This document shows, one piece after another, positions 16,253-26,395 of a DNA stretch of 64,000 nucleotides; position 1 is the first letter of the stretch, and each line of letters starts with the position of its first letter. The stretch is from Microbacterium sp. Root180. GTDB lineage: Bacteria > Actinomycetota > Actinomycetes > Actinomycetales > Microbacteriaceae. The translations under genes and the position numbers were made by a program. The stretch covers positions 310,404-374,403 of the forward strand of contig NZ_LMHS01000001.1 of NCBI RefSeq assembly GCF_001428485.1. Reading direction: 5' to 3'. The notes below the pieces were generated by a model. The model saw nothing but the letters and a program-made list of their open reading frames with translations, ran no database searches and was not told the origin of the DNA.

Positions 16253-18982
16253 TCAGGCCTTCGCGCCGGCGGTGCGACGGGCGATGCGACGCCGGCGGAT
16301 CCACTTCTCGACCTCGACGAACAGTGGCACGACGAGGGCGAGTCCGATGCAGATCAGCCATTCGCTCCCGCTCAGCGACACCGTGCCGACGAGCCTCTGG
16401 AGGAAGCCGATCTCCACCGCGGCGACGGTGATCGCCAGCGGGATCGCCAGCCACTTGACGGCGGTGAGAATCGGGGCGGTCAGGCCGGACTCGGGGTCGC
16501 GACGCATGGCGAGGCCGCCGAGAACGGCGCCGAAGGCAGCGACGACGAAGGTCATCGTGACCGGCACATTCGGCTCGGACGGGCTCGCCAGGTCGGAGAA
16601 CACCAGCAGCGGCACCAGCGTCATGAGGAACAGCACGCCGCCGTAGACGAACCATAGGGTGATCGCCCCGCCGTTGGCGATCGTCTTCTTCGGGTCGCGC
16701 GGCGGCTTGAGCATGATGCCGTCGGGCACCGGGTCGAGGAGGATCACGATGACCGGGAACACCGAGATGAAGAAGTTGAGGAACAGGATCATGATCGGCG
16801 TGAGCGGCACGCCGCTGTTGATGTCGAAGATGCTCGCCACCAGGAACAGCAGCACCAGTGAGAAGAGCTGGGACATCTGGTAGCGGACGTAGCTGACGAT
16901 CTTCTCGTAGATCCCGCGGCCGAGCCGGACCGCGGTGACGAGGGTCCCGAAGTTGTCGTCGACCAGGATCATCTTGCCGGCCTGCTTCGTCACCTCGCTT
17001 CCCGATCCCATCGCGACGCCGATGTCAGCCTGCTTGAGCGCGGCGGCGTCGTTGACGGCGTCGCCGGTCATGGCCACGACGTCGCCGGTCTCCTGCATGA
17101 GTCGGGCGAGCCGGAGCTTGTCCTCCGGCGTCACCCGCCCGAACACGTGCAGATTCGGCAGAGCGGCCTTCAGCTCGTCGTCGGTCATCGCCTGGATCTC
17201 GGCGCCGCTCGCGGCACCCGGGCCGAGTCCCAGCTTCGCGCCGATGGCGGCGGCCGTGATCGCGTGGTCGCCCGTGATCATGCGCACTTCGATCCCGGCC
17301 TCGTGGGCGATGCGGACGGCTTCCTTGGAGGAGGGGCGGAGCGGATCGATGATGCCGACGAGCCCGACGAACGTGAGATCCTTCACCTCGGCCATCGGGT
17401 CCGCGGGGACGGGCGTTCCCGGCTCGAAGCGACGGACGGCGAAGGCGAGCACGCGCAGGCCCTGCTCGGAGAGCTTGCGGTTCGCATCGAGCACGGTCTG
17501 CAGCTGCGCCTCGATCGGTGCCGGGCCGTCGGCGGTCAAGACGGTCGAGCATCGGTCGAGCACCACATCCGGCCCGCCCTTGACGAGTGCGACGAGGCGG
17601 GTCGTCCCTTCGTGCGGCACCTCGTGGAAGGTCGCCATGAACTTGTAGGCCGAGTCGAACGGCACTTCCGCCGCTCGGGGGTACTCCGCGCGGGTGAGCT
17701 CGGCATCCGCGCCCATCTTGGCGGCGAGCACGACCAGCGCGGCTTCTGTGGGGTCGCCGATCACGACGCCGTCGTCGGACACGGTCGCATCGCTGCACAG
17801 GGTGAGGCCGAGGGCGAGCTGGCTGAAGTCCGGCACCGGGAGGCCGGCGACCTGACGGATGTCTCCGACCTTCTCGTAGCCGCTCCCGGCGACCGTGAAC
17901 CAGTCGCCGCCGAAGTAGAGCGACTCGACGGTCATCTCGTTCATCGTGAGCGTGCCGGTCTTGTCGGAGTTGATGGCGCTCGTCGCGCCGAGCGTCTCGA
18001 CGTCGGTGAGGTTCTTCACGACCGCCTTGTGCTCGGCGAGCTGGCGAGAGCCGAACGACAGCATCGCCTGAACGAACGACGGCATGCCGGTCGGGATCGC
18101 GGAGATCGCCATCGAGATGCCGAGCAGGACGACCGAGGCGATCGGCTGCTCGCGCACCAGCCCGAAGATGACGATGACGGCGACAGCACCCCAGGCGATC
18201 CAGCCGAGCACGCCCGTGAGGGCGTCGAGCTCCTTCTGCAGCGGCGACTTCGCCTGCTTCACCGACGAGAGCATCGAGGCGATCTGACCCATCTGGGTGG
18301 TCATGCCGGTGTCGGTGATCACGACGGTCGCGGTGCCTCGCGTGACCTGCGTGTTCTGGAAGGCCATGTTCGCCCGGTCGCCGAGCGTGGTGTCGGGGTC
18401 GGCGATGGTGGCGGGGTCCTTGGCGATCGGCGCGCTCTCTCCGGTGAGCGCGGCCTCCTGCGTCTCGAGCGTCGCCGAGCGCAGGATCCGTCCGTCGGCC
18501 GGCACGATGTCGCCGGCCTCCAGGGCGACGACGTCCCCGGGAACGACGTCGGTGGAGGCGATCTGCACGAGGGTCCCGTCCCGGAAGACACGAGCCTGCG
18601 GGATCTGCATCTTCGACAGCGCGTCGACCGAGGCCTTGGCCTTCATCTCCTGGCTCGCGCCGAGGAACACGTTGAGGACGACGAGTGCGCCGACGACGAT
18701 GCCGACGCTGACCTGGCCGATCAGGAGGCTGATGATCGCGACGATGACGAGCATGACGTTCATCGGGTCGGCGAGCTGGCTGAGCGAGACCTGCCAGACC
18801 GACGGCGGCTTCTCCGCGGCGATCGCATTCGGGCCGTGCTCGGCGAGCCGCTTCGCGGCCTCGGCCTGCGTGAGCCCGCGTTCGCGATCGGTGCCGAGGG
18901 CGGCGATCACGGCGTCCGCGTCCTGGGTGTACCAGAGGGGGCTCTTCGAGGGCGCGCTGTGCGGGGTGTCCACAGTGGTCAT
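16253..18982 (-). CDS. P-type cation-transporting ATPase, P2-like, ion specificity unclear
   Basis: A 909-residue pump. Features in order: an N-terminal cation ATPase domain (GLTQAEAAKRLAEHGPNAI), the actuator loop TGES near residue 180, the phosphorylation motif DKTGTLTMNE near residue 341, the nucleotide-binding domain, and the hinge TGDAVNDAAALKQADIGVAM near 637. Layout resembles P2A calcium-type pumps. However, the M4 motif, normally PEGLP, reads PTGMP (about residue 295), and the M6 region reads FFISVFPVIVILL where calcium pumps have an NxxTD-type motif. Acidic ion ligands are therefore missing at two canonical places. ATG 18982 was chosen because it follows TAATGT by 7 nt and gives a normal N-terminus; the longer frame runs into the TetR gene. 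A TetR gene lies upstream on the same strand. Confidence 0.88.
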   Translation of the reverse strand: MTTVDTPHSAPSKSPLWYTQDADAVIAALGTDRERGLTQAEAAKRLAEHGPNAIAAEKPPSVWQVSLSQLADPMNVMLVIVAIISLLIGQVSVGIVVGALVVLNVFLGASQEMKAKASVDALSKMQIPQARVFRDGTLVQIASTDVVPGDVVALEAGDIVPADGRILRSATLETQEAALTGESAPIAKDPATIADPDTTLGDRANMAFQNTQVTRGTATVVITDTGMTTQMGQIASMLSSVKQAKSPLQKELDALTGVLGWIAWGAVAVIVIFGLVREQPIASVVLLGISMAISAIPTGMPSFVQAMLSFGSRQLAEHKAVVKNLTDVETLGATSAINSDKTGTLTMNEMTVESLYFGGDWFTVAGSGYEKVGDIRQVAGLPVPDFSQLALGLTLCSDATVSDDGVVIGDPTEAALVVLAAKMGADAELTRAEYPRAAEVPFDSAYKFMATFHEVPHEGTTRLVALVKGGPDVVLDRCSTVLTADGPAPIEAQLQTVLDANRKLSEQGLRVLAFAVRRFEPGTPVPADPMAEVKDLTFVGLVGIIDPLRPSSKEAVRIAHEAGIEVRMITGDHAITAAAIGAKLGLGPGAASGAEIQAMTDDELKAALPNLHVFGRVTPEDKLRLARLMQETGDVVAMTGDAVNDAAALKQADIGVAMGSGSEVTKQAGKMILVDDNFGTLVTAVRLGRGIYEKIVSYVRYQMSQLFSLVLLFLVASIFDINSGVPLTPIMILFLNFFISVFPVIVILLDPVPDGIMLKPPRDPKKTIANGGAITLWFVYGGVLFLMTLVPLLVFSDLASPSEPNVPVTMTFVVAAFGAVLGGLAMRRDPESGLTAPILTAVKWLAIPLAITVAAVEIGFLQRLVGTVSLSGSEWLICIGLALVVPLFVEVEKWIRRRRIARRTAGAKA

Positions 18983-19043
18983 GGGGCCGACATTACCCTG
19001 GCGCTCGCGGTCCGGGGTGGATGATCTTTCGCCGCGGGCGAGG

Positions 19044-19730
19044 CTAGTCGTCGAGGCGCTCGCGCAGGCGCCGAGCGACCTCCGCCGTCGGCATCGAGCG
19101 CGGGAAGACCGCCACCACGACGTCGTCGGCTGCCGCGTCGCGGTCTTCGTCCGAGGGCTGTACGCCGAACCGTCGCAGCGCATCGTCGAGCGCGCGGCGC
19201 AGCACCGAGACCGGTACGCGCTTGGGGCCGCGCAGCAGCTGGCGCAGCACGTGGTTGTGGATCGCCGTCACGAGAGCGGAGAACCCGACTGCATCGATCG
19301 GGTCGAGTCCGGGCAGCGACGCGCGCAGGTACTCGTCGAAGAGCCGCTCGTACCGGAACACCGTCACGATCTCCCGTTCGCGCAGCGCCGGGACCTGGCG
19401 CACGACCGCGTAGCGACGGCGGGCGAGCTCGGGATCGGCGGCGAAATGCGAGTAGACGAGCACGGATGCCTCGCACACCGCGCGCCACGGGTCGGCGTGG
19501 TCTCCGGCGAGGAACTCGCGGATGCGGTCGAGCAGCAGCTCGTGATCGGCGAAGACGACGTCGTCCTTGCCGCCGAACTGGCGGAAGAACGTGGAGCGCG
19601 AGACGCCGGCCGCCTGGGCGATCTGCTCGACCGAGGTCTGATCGAACCCCTGTCGGGCGAACAGCTCGAGCGCGGCGGCGACCACGGCGGCCTGCGGGGC
19701 GGGACGGGGAACGACGGCGGTCTCGGACAT
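19044..19730 (-). CDS. TetR-family transcriptional regulator
   Basis: A 228-residue regulator. Residues 15-60 give the TetR helix-turn-helix: [20 protein letters not shown], then [19 protein letters not shown]. The ligand-binding part carries the C-terminal helices [17 protein letters not shown], as in actinobacterial members of the AcrR type. Inducer unknown. On this strand TAGGCT lies 9 nt before the ATG. It precedes the P-type ATPase gene by 61 bp on the same strand and may control it, but no clear palindrome was seen in that gap. Confidence 0.88.
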   Translation of the reverse strand: MSETAVVPRPAPQAAVVAAALELFARQGFDQTSVEQIAQAAGVSRSTFFRQFGGKDDVVFADHELLLDRIREFLAGDHADPWRAVCEASVLVYSHFAADPELARRRYAVVRQVPALREREIVTVFRYERLFDEYLRASLPGLDPIDAVGFSALVTAIHNHVLRQLLRGPKRVPVSVLRRALDDALRRFGVQPSDEDRDAAADDVVVAVFPRSMPTAEVARRLRERLDD

Positions 19731-19872
19731 CTCGGGGAGAGCCTAGTCCGCGCCGCCCGGCACACGGGAGCGGCGCGTCACGCGCTGCCGCATCGTGCAT
19801 GCTGAGCCGAACCGGGGCGCCTCGCCGCGGTCCGGAGCGCTCAGCAAGCGGTAGTAGGCTGGGGGACTGGTC

Positions 19873-19900
19873 GATATCTCGACGTCGAGACGCTTTTCGC
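19873..19900. promoter_or_regulatory. Conserved 28-bp block with palindromic operator upstream of sucC
   Basis: GATATCTCGACGTCGAGA followed by CGCTTTTCGC. It contains the perfect 14-bp palindrome TCTCGACGTCGAGA (19877-19890). The same block, 23 of 28 bases identical and with the same internal spacing, lies upstream of icd at 35968-35995. Both sit 39-43 nt before a GTG start. The binding protein is not identified. Confidence 0.8.
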
Positions 19901-19939
19901 GTCATCCCACCCCCATTCGCCACCGCGAAGGAATGCACT

Positions 19940-21103
19940 GTGGATCTGTACGAGTACCAGGCACGAGACCTCTTCGAGAAGTACGAGGTGCCGGTTCTCG
20001 CCGGCATCGTCGCTGACACGCCGGAGGAGGTGCGAGCAGCGGCCGAGAAGATCGGCGGAGTCGTCGTCGTCAAGGCGCAGGTCAAGACCGGCGGGCGCGG
20101 CAAGGCCGGCGGCGTGAAGGTCGCGAAGACCCCCGATGAGGCGTACGAGGCGGCCCAGGCCATCCTCGGCCTCGACATCAAGGGCCATGTCGTCAAGCGC
20201 GTCATGGTCGCGCAGGGCGCCCGCATCGACAAGGAGTACTACTTCTCGGTGCTGCTGGACCGCGCGAACCGCGCCTACCTCTCGCTGTGCTCCGTCGAGG
20301 GCGGCATGGAGATCGAGGAGCTCGCCGTCGAGCGTCCCGAGGCCCTTGCGCGCATCGCGGTCGACCCGCTGGCGGGCATCGACAAGCAGAAGGCCGTCGA
20401 GATCGCCGAGGCCGCAGGCTTCGCCCCCGAACTCGTCGACAAGGTGAGCGACGTGTTCGTCAAGCTCTACGCCGTGTACAAGGGCGAGGACGCCACCCTC
20501 GTCGAGGTGAACCCGCTGGTGCTCACCGAGGAGGGCGAGGTCATCGCCCTGGACGGCAAGGTCTCGCTCGACGAGAACGCCGACTTCCGCCACGCCGGTC
20601 ACGCGCTCCTCGAAGACAAGGATGCCGCCGACCCGCTCGAGGCGAAGGCCAAGGAGAACGACCTCAACTACGTCAAGCTCGACGGCGAGGTCGGTGTCAT
20701 CGGCAACGGTGCGGGCCTGGTGATGTCGACCCTCGACGTCGTCGCGTACGCGGGCGAGAACCACGGCGGCGTGAAGCCGGCCAACTTCCTCGACATCGGC
20801 GGCGGCGCCTCGGCCGAGGTCATGGCCGCCGGCCTCGACGTCATCCTCGGCGACCCTCAGGTCAAGAGCGTGTTCGTCAACGTGTTCGGCGGCATCACCG
20901 CGTGCGACGCGGTGGCCAAGGGCATCGTCGGCGCACTCGCCGAGCTGGGCTCGAGCGCGTCGAAGCCGCTCGTCGTGCGCCTGGACGGCAACAAGGTCGA
21001 CGAGGGTCGTGCGATCCTCCGCGACGCCAACCACCCGCTGGTGACGCTCGCCGAGACCATGGACGAGGGCGCCGACAAGGCTGCCGCGCTCGCCAACGCC
21101 TGA
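19940..21103 (+). CDS. sucC: Succinyl-CoA synthetase beta subunit
   Basis: A 387-residue ADP-forming beta subunit of the TCA-cycle enzyme that interconverts succinyl-CoA and succinate with ATP synthesis. It has an ATP-grasp N-terminus ([36 protein letters not shown]), the EVNPLV metal/ATP site, and the C-terminal CoA-ligase domain ([39 protein letters not shown]). Length matches the usual 385-390. The GTG at 19940 is chosen because GAAGGAA lies 6 nt upstream and the conserved MDLYEYQ begins there. The longer open frame has no ribosome binding site. sucD follows after 32 nt. Likely controlled through the palindromic block at 19873. Confidence 0.97.
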   Translation: MDLYEYQARDLFEKYEVPVLAGIVADTPEEVRAAAEKIGGVVVVKAQVKTGGRGKAGGVKVAKTPDEAYEAAQAILGLDIKGHVVKRVMVAQGARIDKEYYFSVLLDRANRAYLSLCSVEGGMEIEELAVERPEALARIAVDPLAGIDKQKAVEIAEAAGFAPELVDKVSDVFVKLYAVYKGEDATLVEVNPLVLTEEGEVIALDGKVSLDENADFRHAGHALLEDKDAADPLEAKAKENDLNYVKLDGEVGVIGNGAGLVMSTLDVVAYAGENHGGVKPANFLDIGGGASAEVMAAGLDVILGDPQVKSVFVNVFGGITACDAVAKGIVGALAELGSSASKPLVVRLDGNKVDEGRAILRDANHPLVTLAETMDEGADKAAALANA

Positions 21104-21123
21104 GCTCAGACATCCGGAACTAG

Positions 21124-22038
<915 letters not shown>

Positions 22039-22052
22039 GCCGCATCCTCTTC

Positions 22053-22080
22053 GGAAGGCCCCGCTTCGGCGGGGCCTTCC
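22053..22080 (+). terminator. Hairpin terminator of sucCD
   Basis: A perfect 12-bp stem, GGAAGGCCCCGC and its complement, is closed by a TTCG tetraloop, starting 14 nt after the sucD stop. A short T/C-rich run follows. A typical high-GC terminator. Confidence 0.9.
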
Positions 22081-22091
22081 TCGTCCCGAGT

Positions 22092-22103
22092 TAGGGTGAA
22101 TGC
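22092..22103 (+). promoter_or_regulatory. Leaderless promoter -10 box
   Basis: TAGGGT (22092-22097) is exactly 6 nt before ATG 22104, directly after the sucCD terminator. Confidence 0.55.
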
Positions 22104-22544
22104 ATGCCGCTGACCGGAGAGTACAAGCCGTCCACGTCCGCCTGGGCCCGCAAGCAGGCCGAGGCTTTCGAGGCCTCGGACGGCCAGAAGGCCAACACGC
22201 TGCGCGGGGTGCCGATCATCGTCCTGACGTCCGTCGGCGCGAAGAGCGGCGGCCTGCGCAAGACGGCGCTGATGCGGGTCGAGCACGACGGCCGCTACCT
22301 CGCCGTGGCGTCGAAGGGCGGGCATCCCTTACCGCCGAACTGGTACTGGAACGTCGTCGCCAACCCGCACGTCGAGCTGCAGGACGGCTCCGTCAAGCGC
22401 GACTACGTGGCACGCAAGCTCGAGGGCGGCGAGCGCACCGAGTGGTGGGCCCGCGCCGTCGAGGTGTGGCCGGACTACGACAACTACCAGGCCAAGACCG
22501 ACCGCCAGATCGCGATCTTCCTCCTCGAGCCCGTCGAGGGCTGA
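22104..22544 (+). CDS. Deazaflavin (F420)-type nitroreductase family protein (Ddn-like)
   Basis: A 146-residue split-barrel protein of the Ddn/nitroreductase family found in actinobacteria. Signature blocks are [21 protein letters not shown], then [19 protein letters not shown] and [12 protein letters not shown]. In Mycobacterium, members use cofactor F420H2 to reduce quinones or nitro compounds; whether this organism makes F420 cannot be told from the window. Leaderless start. Transcription probably ends at the palindrome at 22664-22691. Confidence 0.88.
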   Translation: MPLTGEYKPSTSAWARKQAEAFEASDGQKANTLRGVPIIVLTSVGAKSGGLRKTALMRVEHDGRYLAVASKGGHPLPPNWYWNVVANPHVELQDGSVKRDYVARKLEGGERTEWWARAVEVWPDYDNYQAKTDRQIAIFLLEPVEG

Positions 22545-22549
22545 CGCCC

Positions 22550-22618
22550 GTTCGGGGCGTTCTCTTCCCGCGGCACGCCGCTCGGCACGGCGGGTTGCGC
22601 CGATTCTGCGCCCCGAAC
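22550..22618. repeat. Intergenic inverted repeat, family C copy 2
   Basis: GTTCGGGGCG (22550-22559) is matched by CGCCCCGAAC (22609-22618). The right arm overlaps the first unit of the tandem repeat at 22611. Confidence 0.55.
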
Positions 22619-22670
22619 CAGAAGCGGACGCCCCGAACCAGTAGCGGACACCCCGAACCAGTGAGCGGAT
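22611..22670 (+). repeat. Three tandem 20-bp repeats
   Basis: The unit begins CCCCGAACCAG and contains AGCGGA. Units start at 22611, 22631 and 22651. They lie between two convergent genes and run into the palindrome at 22664. Confidence 0.85.
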
Positions 22671-22691
22671 GCCTCGGCCGAGGCATCCGCT
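22664..22691. terminator. Bidirectional terminator-like palindrome
   Basis: A perfect 28-bp palindrome whose left half is AGCGGATGCCTCGG. It lies between the convergent ends of the Ddn-like gene (22544) and the purine permease (22706), so either transcript could end here. Confidence 0.7.
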
Positions 22692-22705
22692 GCTCTTCCG
22701 ACCCG

Positions 22706-24175
22706 TCAGCCGGCGAGCATCGTCTCGATCGGGCCGCGGGCGAAGTACAGCACGAAGCCGGCGGCGACGATCCACAGCAGCGGACTGATCTGCTTCGCCT
22801 TCCCCGACAGGGACCGCACGACCACCCACGAGATGAAGCCGGCGCCGATGCCGTTGGCGATCGAGTAGGTGAGGGGCATGACGGTGATCGCGAGGAACAC
22901 CGGCAGCAGCACAGAGAAGTCGCTGAAGTCGATGAATCGGATCTGCGCCATCATGAGCGCGCCGACGATGACCAGAGCGGATGCCGCCACCTCGCTGGGC
23001 ACGATCGACACGAGCGGCGTGAAGAACATGGCCACGAGGAACAGGACGCCCGTGACGATGTTCGCGAAGCCGGTGCGGGCTCCTTCGCCGATTCCGGCGC
23101 CCGACTCGATGAACACCGTGTTCGACGACGCCGACGCGTACCCACCGGCGACGGCGCCGACGCCCTCGACGATCAGCGCCGACTTGATGCGCGGGAAGTC
23201 GCCCTTCTCGTTCGCCAACCCGGCCTCCTTGGACAGGCCCGTCATGGTGCCCATCGCATCGAAGAAGTTCGTGAAGACGAGGGTGAAGACGAGCATGAGC
23301 GCCGCGAGCACGCCGATGCGCTCGAACGAGCCGAAGGACACCTGCCCGATGAGCGACAGGTCGGGAACGCTCACCAGGGACGCCGGGAGCTCGGGGACCG
23401 ACAGGCCCCAGCCGCCCGGGTTGACCTGGTCGCCGTCGAACTTGGGGCCGATGTTCCAGATCGCCTCGACGATCACGGCAACGACGGTGCCCGTCACGAG
23501 GCCGATGAGGATGCCGCCCTTGACCTTGCGCGCGACCAGGATGCCCGTCAGCAGCAGCGTGAAGACGAAGATGAGCGTCGGCACGGTGGCCACCGAGCCG
23601 TCGACGCCGAGACCGACGGGGGGTGACGATGCGCCGGTGGCGGTGACGAATCCCGCGTCGACGAAGCCGATGAAGGCGATGAACAGGCCGATGCCGACCG
23701 TGATCGCGAGCTTCAGCTGGATCGGCACGGCGTCGAAGATCATGCGTCGCAGCCCGGTCGCCGCGAGCAGCACGATGATGAGGCCGTTGATCACCACGAG
23801 ACCCATCGCCTCGGGCCACGTGACCTGCCCGACGACGGACACGGCGAGGAACGAGTTGATCCCGAGGCCGGCGGCGAATGCGAAGGGCAGCCGCGTCACG
23901 AGGCCGAACAGCACGGTCATGACACCCGCGGTGAGCGCCGTGACGGCGGCGACCTGGGTGAAGCCGAGAGTGTTGCCGTCGACGTCGACGCCGCTGGACA
24001 GGATGATCGGGTTCAGGATGACGATGTAGGCCATCGTCACGAAGGTGACCACGCCGCCGCGCACCTCGGTGCCGACGGTCGAGCCCCGCCTCGTGATGTC
24101 GAAGAATCTGTCGAAGGCGCCCCGCGGTTCGGGCGTCTCGACGGTGTCGGCTGCGGGCGACGGGGCTGTGCTCAT
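22706..24175 (-). CDS. NCS2-family purine permease (AzgA/PbuG-like)
   Basis: A 489-residue, roughly 12-14 TM nucleobase transporter of the AzgA branch of NCS2. Visible blocks are GAFDRFFDITRRGSTVGTEV, VTFVTMAYIVILNPIIL, LPFAFAAGLGINSFLAVSV, FVTLIFTNFFDAMGT-like text (here VFTNFFDAMGTMTGL), and SNTVFIESGAGIGEGARTGF. These are characteristic of guanine/hypoxanthine/adenine permeases. ATG 24175 is chosen because a GGAGG site lies 6-8 nt upstream, with TACCCT beyond it; the open frame continues far upstream but over the opposite-strand gene. It fits nearby purN and purH as purine salvage versus synthesis. Confidence 0.93.
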   Translation of the reverse strand: MSTAPSPAADTVETPEPRGAFDRFFDITRRGSTVGTEVRGGVVTFVTMAYIVILNPIILSSGVDVDGNTLGFTQVAAVTALTAGVMTVLFGLVTRLPFAFAAGLGINSFLAVSVVGQVTWPEAMGLVVINGLIIVLLAATGLRRMIFDAVPIQLKLAITVGIGLFIAFIGFVDAGFVTATGASSPPVGLGVDGSVATVPTLIFVFTLLLTGILVARKVKGGILIGLVTGTVVAVIVEAIWNIGPKFDGDQVNPGGWGLSVPELPASLVSVPDLSLIGQVSFGSFERIGVLAALMLVFTLVFTNFFDAMGTMTGLSKEAGLANEKGDFPRIKSALIVEGVGAVAGGYASASSNTVFIESGAGIGEGARTGFANIVTGVLFLVAMFFTPLVSIVPSEVAASALVIVGALMMAQIRFIDFSDFSVLLPVFLAITVMPLTYSIANGIGAGFISWVVVRSLSGKAKQISPLLWIVAAGFVLYFARGPIETMLAG

Positions 24176-24298
24176 GAATGACCTCCGCGACCGAGGGTAG
24201 CGCTCGTCGGACCAGCGCCGCGCCAGGGAATCCGGATGCCGCGACCAGCCGGGTCGCGGGCGGTCGGGTGCGGGCGCCCTAGGTAGGGTCGAGAGCGG

Positions 24299-25762
24299 AT
24301 GCATCGCCTCACCGTCGCCCTCCTCGCCGCCGTCGACGCCGCCATCGCGGTGGCCGTCGGCATCGCGGCGACCCTTGCCCCCCTCACCCTCGTCTGGGTG
24401 TTCGGACTCGGCGGAACCGCCGACTGGGGCGCGTTGTGGCCGGCGTCGGCCACGATCTGGCAGTTCGGGAACCTCGTGCCGCTGCTCATCACGCTCCCTG
24501 GCGACTACCTCGCCGCGACGGGGATCGATCCCGCCGCGGCATCCTTCACGCTGTCCCTCGCGCCGCTCGCCTTCGCGTCGTTCACGGTGATCTTCGCGGT
24601 GAGATCGGGCGTGCGCGCCTCGCAGGCGGATGCGTGGGTGACCGGCGTGGCCGCCGGGACGCTGGTCTTCGGGGCGCTCGCCGTGATCGTCGGCTTCACC
24701 GCCCAGAATCTCGTGGCCGACGCGGAGCTCTGGCAGGCGATCCTCGTGCCTACGCTCCTGTTCGCGCTGCCGTGCCTCGCGGGAGCGGCCGTGACCGAGT
24801 GGCGTGAGGCCGGATCCGGCCGCATCGCGGACCTGCGGGACCGCGTCGAGTCGAACGCCCACTGGGGCGTGGTGCCCGGCCTCGTCGGCCGGGGGACCGC
24901 GGTCGTCGTCGTCGGGCTCATCGGGGTCGGCGCGCTGGTCGCGGCGGTGGCGATCGTGCTGCGCGGCGGCGAGATCATCGCGCTCTTCCAGGCGGGCAAT
25001 GTCGACGGACTCGGTGCGACGGTGATCACTCTCGCCCAGCTGGCGTACCTCCCGACGCTGGTGGTGTGGGGCCTTGCCTTCACCGCGGGCCCGGGCTTCG
25101 TCGTCGGCGACGGCGGGGTCGTGTCGCCATCCGGCACACAGGTGGGGGTGGTGCCCGGCATCCCGATCTTCGGCATCCTGCCCGAATCCACCTCGCCGTG
25201 GCTGCTGCTGCTGGCGCTGGTGCCGGTGGGCCTGGGCGCCTTCGCCGGATGGATCGCCCGCTCTCGGCTCGCCGGCGCGGGAGTCCCCGACGCTCGCGGG
25301 GCGGAGGTCGTCGTCGACGACGAGCGCACGGCGGCGCTCACGGGTCTGCTCGCGACCGCGGCGCCGCCGCCCGCCGCGGAGCCGGTCTCGCACGACCGGT
25401 TCGGCCCACGTATCGGGATCGCCGTCGGCATCGCCGTGCTCGCCGGCGCGGCGGCCGCCGTCCTCTCGGCGCTCGCCTCCGGGTCGCTCGGCCCTGGACG
25501 GCTCGCCTCCGTCGGACCGGAGCCCGGTCCGGTCGCGCTGGCCGTGGGCCTGGAGGTGCTGGTGGGCGCCTCGATCCTGCTTCTCGCGCCGCGAGGCGGC
25601 CGTCACGAGGCGGATGCCGAGACCGCGGCATCCGAGGATCACGACGACGCGTTCCCCACCGTCGCCCCGGTGCCGACGCTCTTCGATCACCCGACGCCCG
25701 ACGCCGCCGAGACGCTCGACCTCGGGCCGCGGAAATCCGGCCCCGGCGCGCCGGTAGAATAG
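24299..25762 (+). CDS. Polytopic membrane protein (DUF6350-like)
   Basis: A 487-residue membrane protein with about ten hydrophobic helices from residue 3 to about 440, then an acidic soluble tail of about 60 residues ending in [15 protein letters not shown]. The conserved-looking piece [21 protein letters not shown] followed by [17 protein letters not shown] matches the actinobacterial DUF6350 proteins usually found between sucD and purN. No function is established. TAGGGT (24284-24289) lies 9 nt before the ATG. Only 4 nt separate its stop from purN. Confidence 0.75.
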   Translation: MHRLTVALLAAVDAAIAVAVGIAATLAPLTLVWVFGLGGTADWGALWPASATIWQFGNLVPLLITLPGDYLAATGIDPAAASFTLSLAPLAFASFTVIFAVRSGVRASQADAWVTGVAAGTLVFGALAVIVGFTAQNLVADAELWQAILVPTLLFALPCLAGAAVTEWREAGSGRIADLRDRVESNAHWGVVPGLVGRGTAVVVVGLIGVGALVAAVAIVLRGGEIIALFQAGNVDGLGATVITLAQLAYLPTLVVWGLAFTAGPGFVVGDGGVVSPSGTQVGVVPGIPIFGILPESTSPWLLLLALVPVGLGAFAGWIARSRLAGAGVPDARGAEVVVDDERTAALTGLLATAAPPPAAEPVSHDRFGPRIGIAVGIAVLAGAAAAVLSALASGSLGPGRLASVGPEPGPVALAVGLEVLVGASILLLAPRGGRHEADAETAASEDHDDAFPTVAPVPTLFDHPTPDAAETLDLGPRKSGPGAPVE

Positions 25763-25766
25763 CCGC
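25755..25766 (+). promoter_or_regulatory. Leaderless promoter -10 box of purN
   Basis: TAGAAT (25755-25760) overlaps the stop of the previous gene (TAG 25760-25762 region) and is exactly 6 nt before GTG 25767. Confidence 0.55.
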
Positions 25767-26372
25767 GTGCTCACGGTCGCCGTCCTCATCTCGGGCACGG
25801 GGTCCAATCTGCGCGCTCTGCTCGACGCGGCCGCCGACCCCGACTACCCGGCCGAGATCGTCGTCGTCGGCGCCGATCGGGAAGCCGAGGGCTTCGCGCA
25901 CGCCGAGGAGTATGGACTCCCCACCTTCATGGTCCCGTTCGCCCGGTTCGCATCGCGCGAGCAGTGGGGCGACGAGCTCGCCGATCAGCTCGCCGTGTGG
26001 CAGCCCGACCTCGTCGTGCTGAGCGGCCTCATGCGGTTGCTCCCCGCGCCGCTCGTCGACGCCTGGTCTCCCCGCATCATCAACACCCACCCCGCCTACC
26101 TGCCGGAGTTCCCCGGTGCGCACGGCGTGCGCGACGCGCTCGCGGCCGGTGTCGCGCAGACCGGGGCGAGCGTCATCATCGTCGACAACGGGGTCGACTC
26201 GGGACCGATCCTCGCCCAGGAGCGCGTGCCCGTGCTCCCGGGTGACGACGAACACGCCCTCCACGACCGCATCAAGCCCGTCGAGCGCCGCCTGCTCATC
26301 GACGTCGTCCGTCGCATCGCGACCGGCGACCTCGACCTGGCTGGCGCCGCGGCGGGCGCGAACGCTTCCTGA
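25767..26372 (+). CDS. purN: Phosphoribosylglycinamide formyltransferase
   Basis: A 201-residue enzyme that transfers a formyl group from 10-formyl-THF to GAR in purine synthesis. Motifs: the phosphate loop [14 protein letters not shown] at the N-terminus, the catalytic block [20 protein letters not shown] around residue 110, and the catalytic Asp in [21 protein letters not shown] at 25767 is supported by the leaderless promoter box and the normal N-terminus. purH follows after 23 nt with GAGGAG before its ATG. Formyl donor would come from the folD/glyA module at 52.8-55 kb. Confidence 0.96.
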   Translation: MLTVAVLISGTGSNLRALLDAAADPDYPAEIVVVGADREAEGFAHAEEYGLPTFMVPFARFASREQWGDELADQLAVWQPDLVVLSGLMRLLPAPLVDAWSPRIINTHPAYLPEFPGAHGVRDALAAGVAQTGASVIIVDNGVDSGPILAQERVPVLPGDDEHALHDRIKPVERRLLIDVVRRIATGDLDLAGAAAGANAS

Positions 26373-26395
26373 CCCCACCGACGAGGAGTGCCTCC

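Noticed and set aside
22706..25807. A 1033-codon open frame on the minus strand
   Set aside because: Only the part from 24175 down matches NCS2 permeases. The rest is charged shadow sequence opposite the DUF6350-like gene, common at this GC content.
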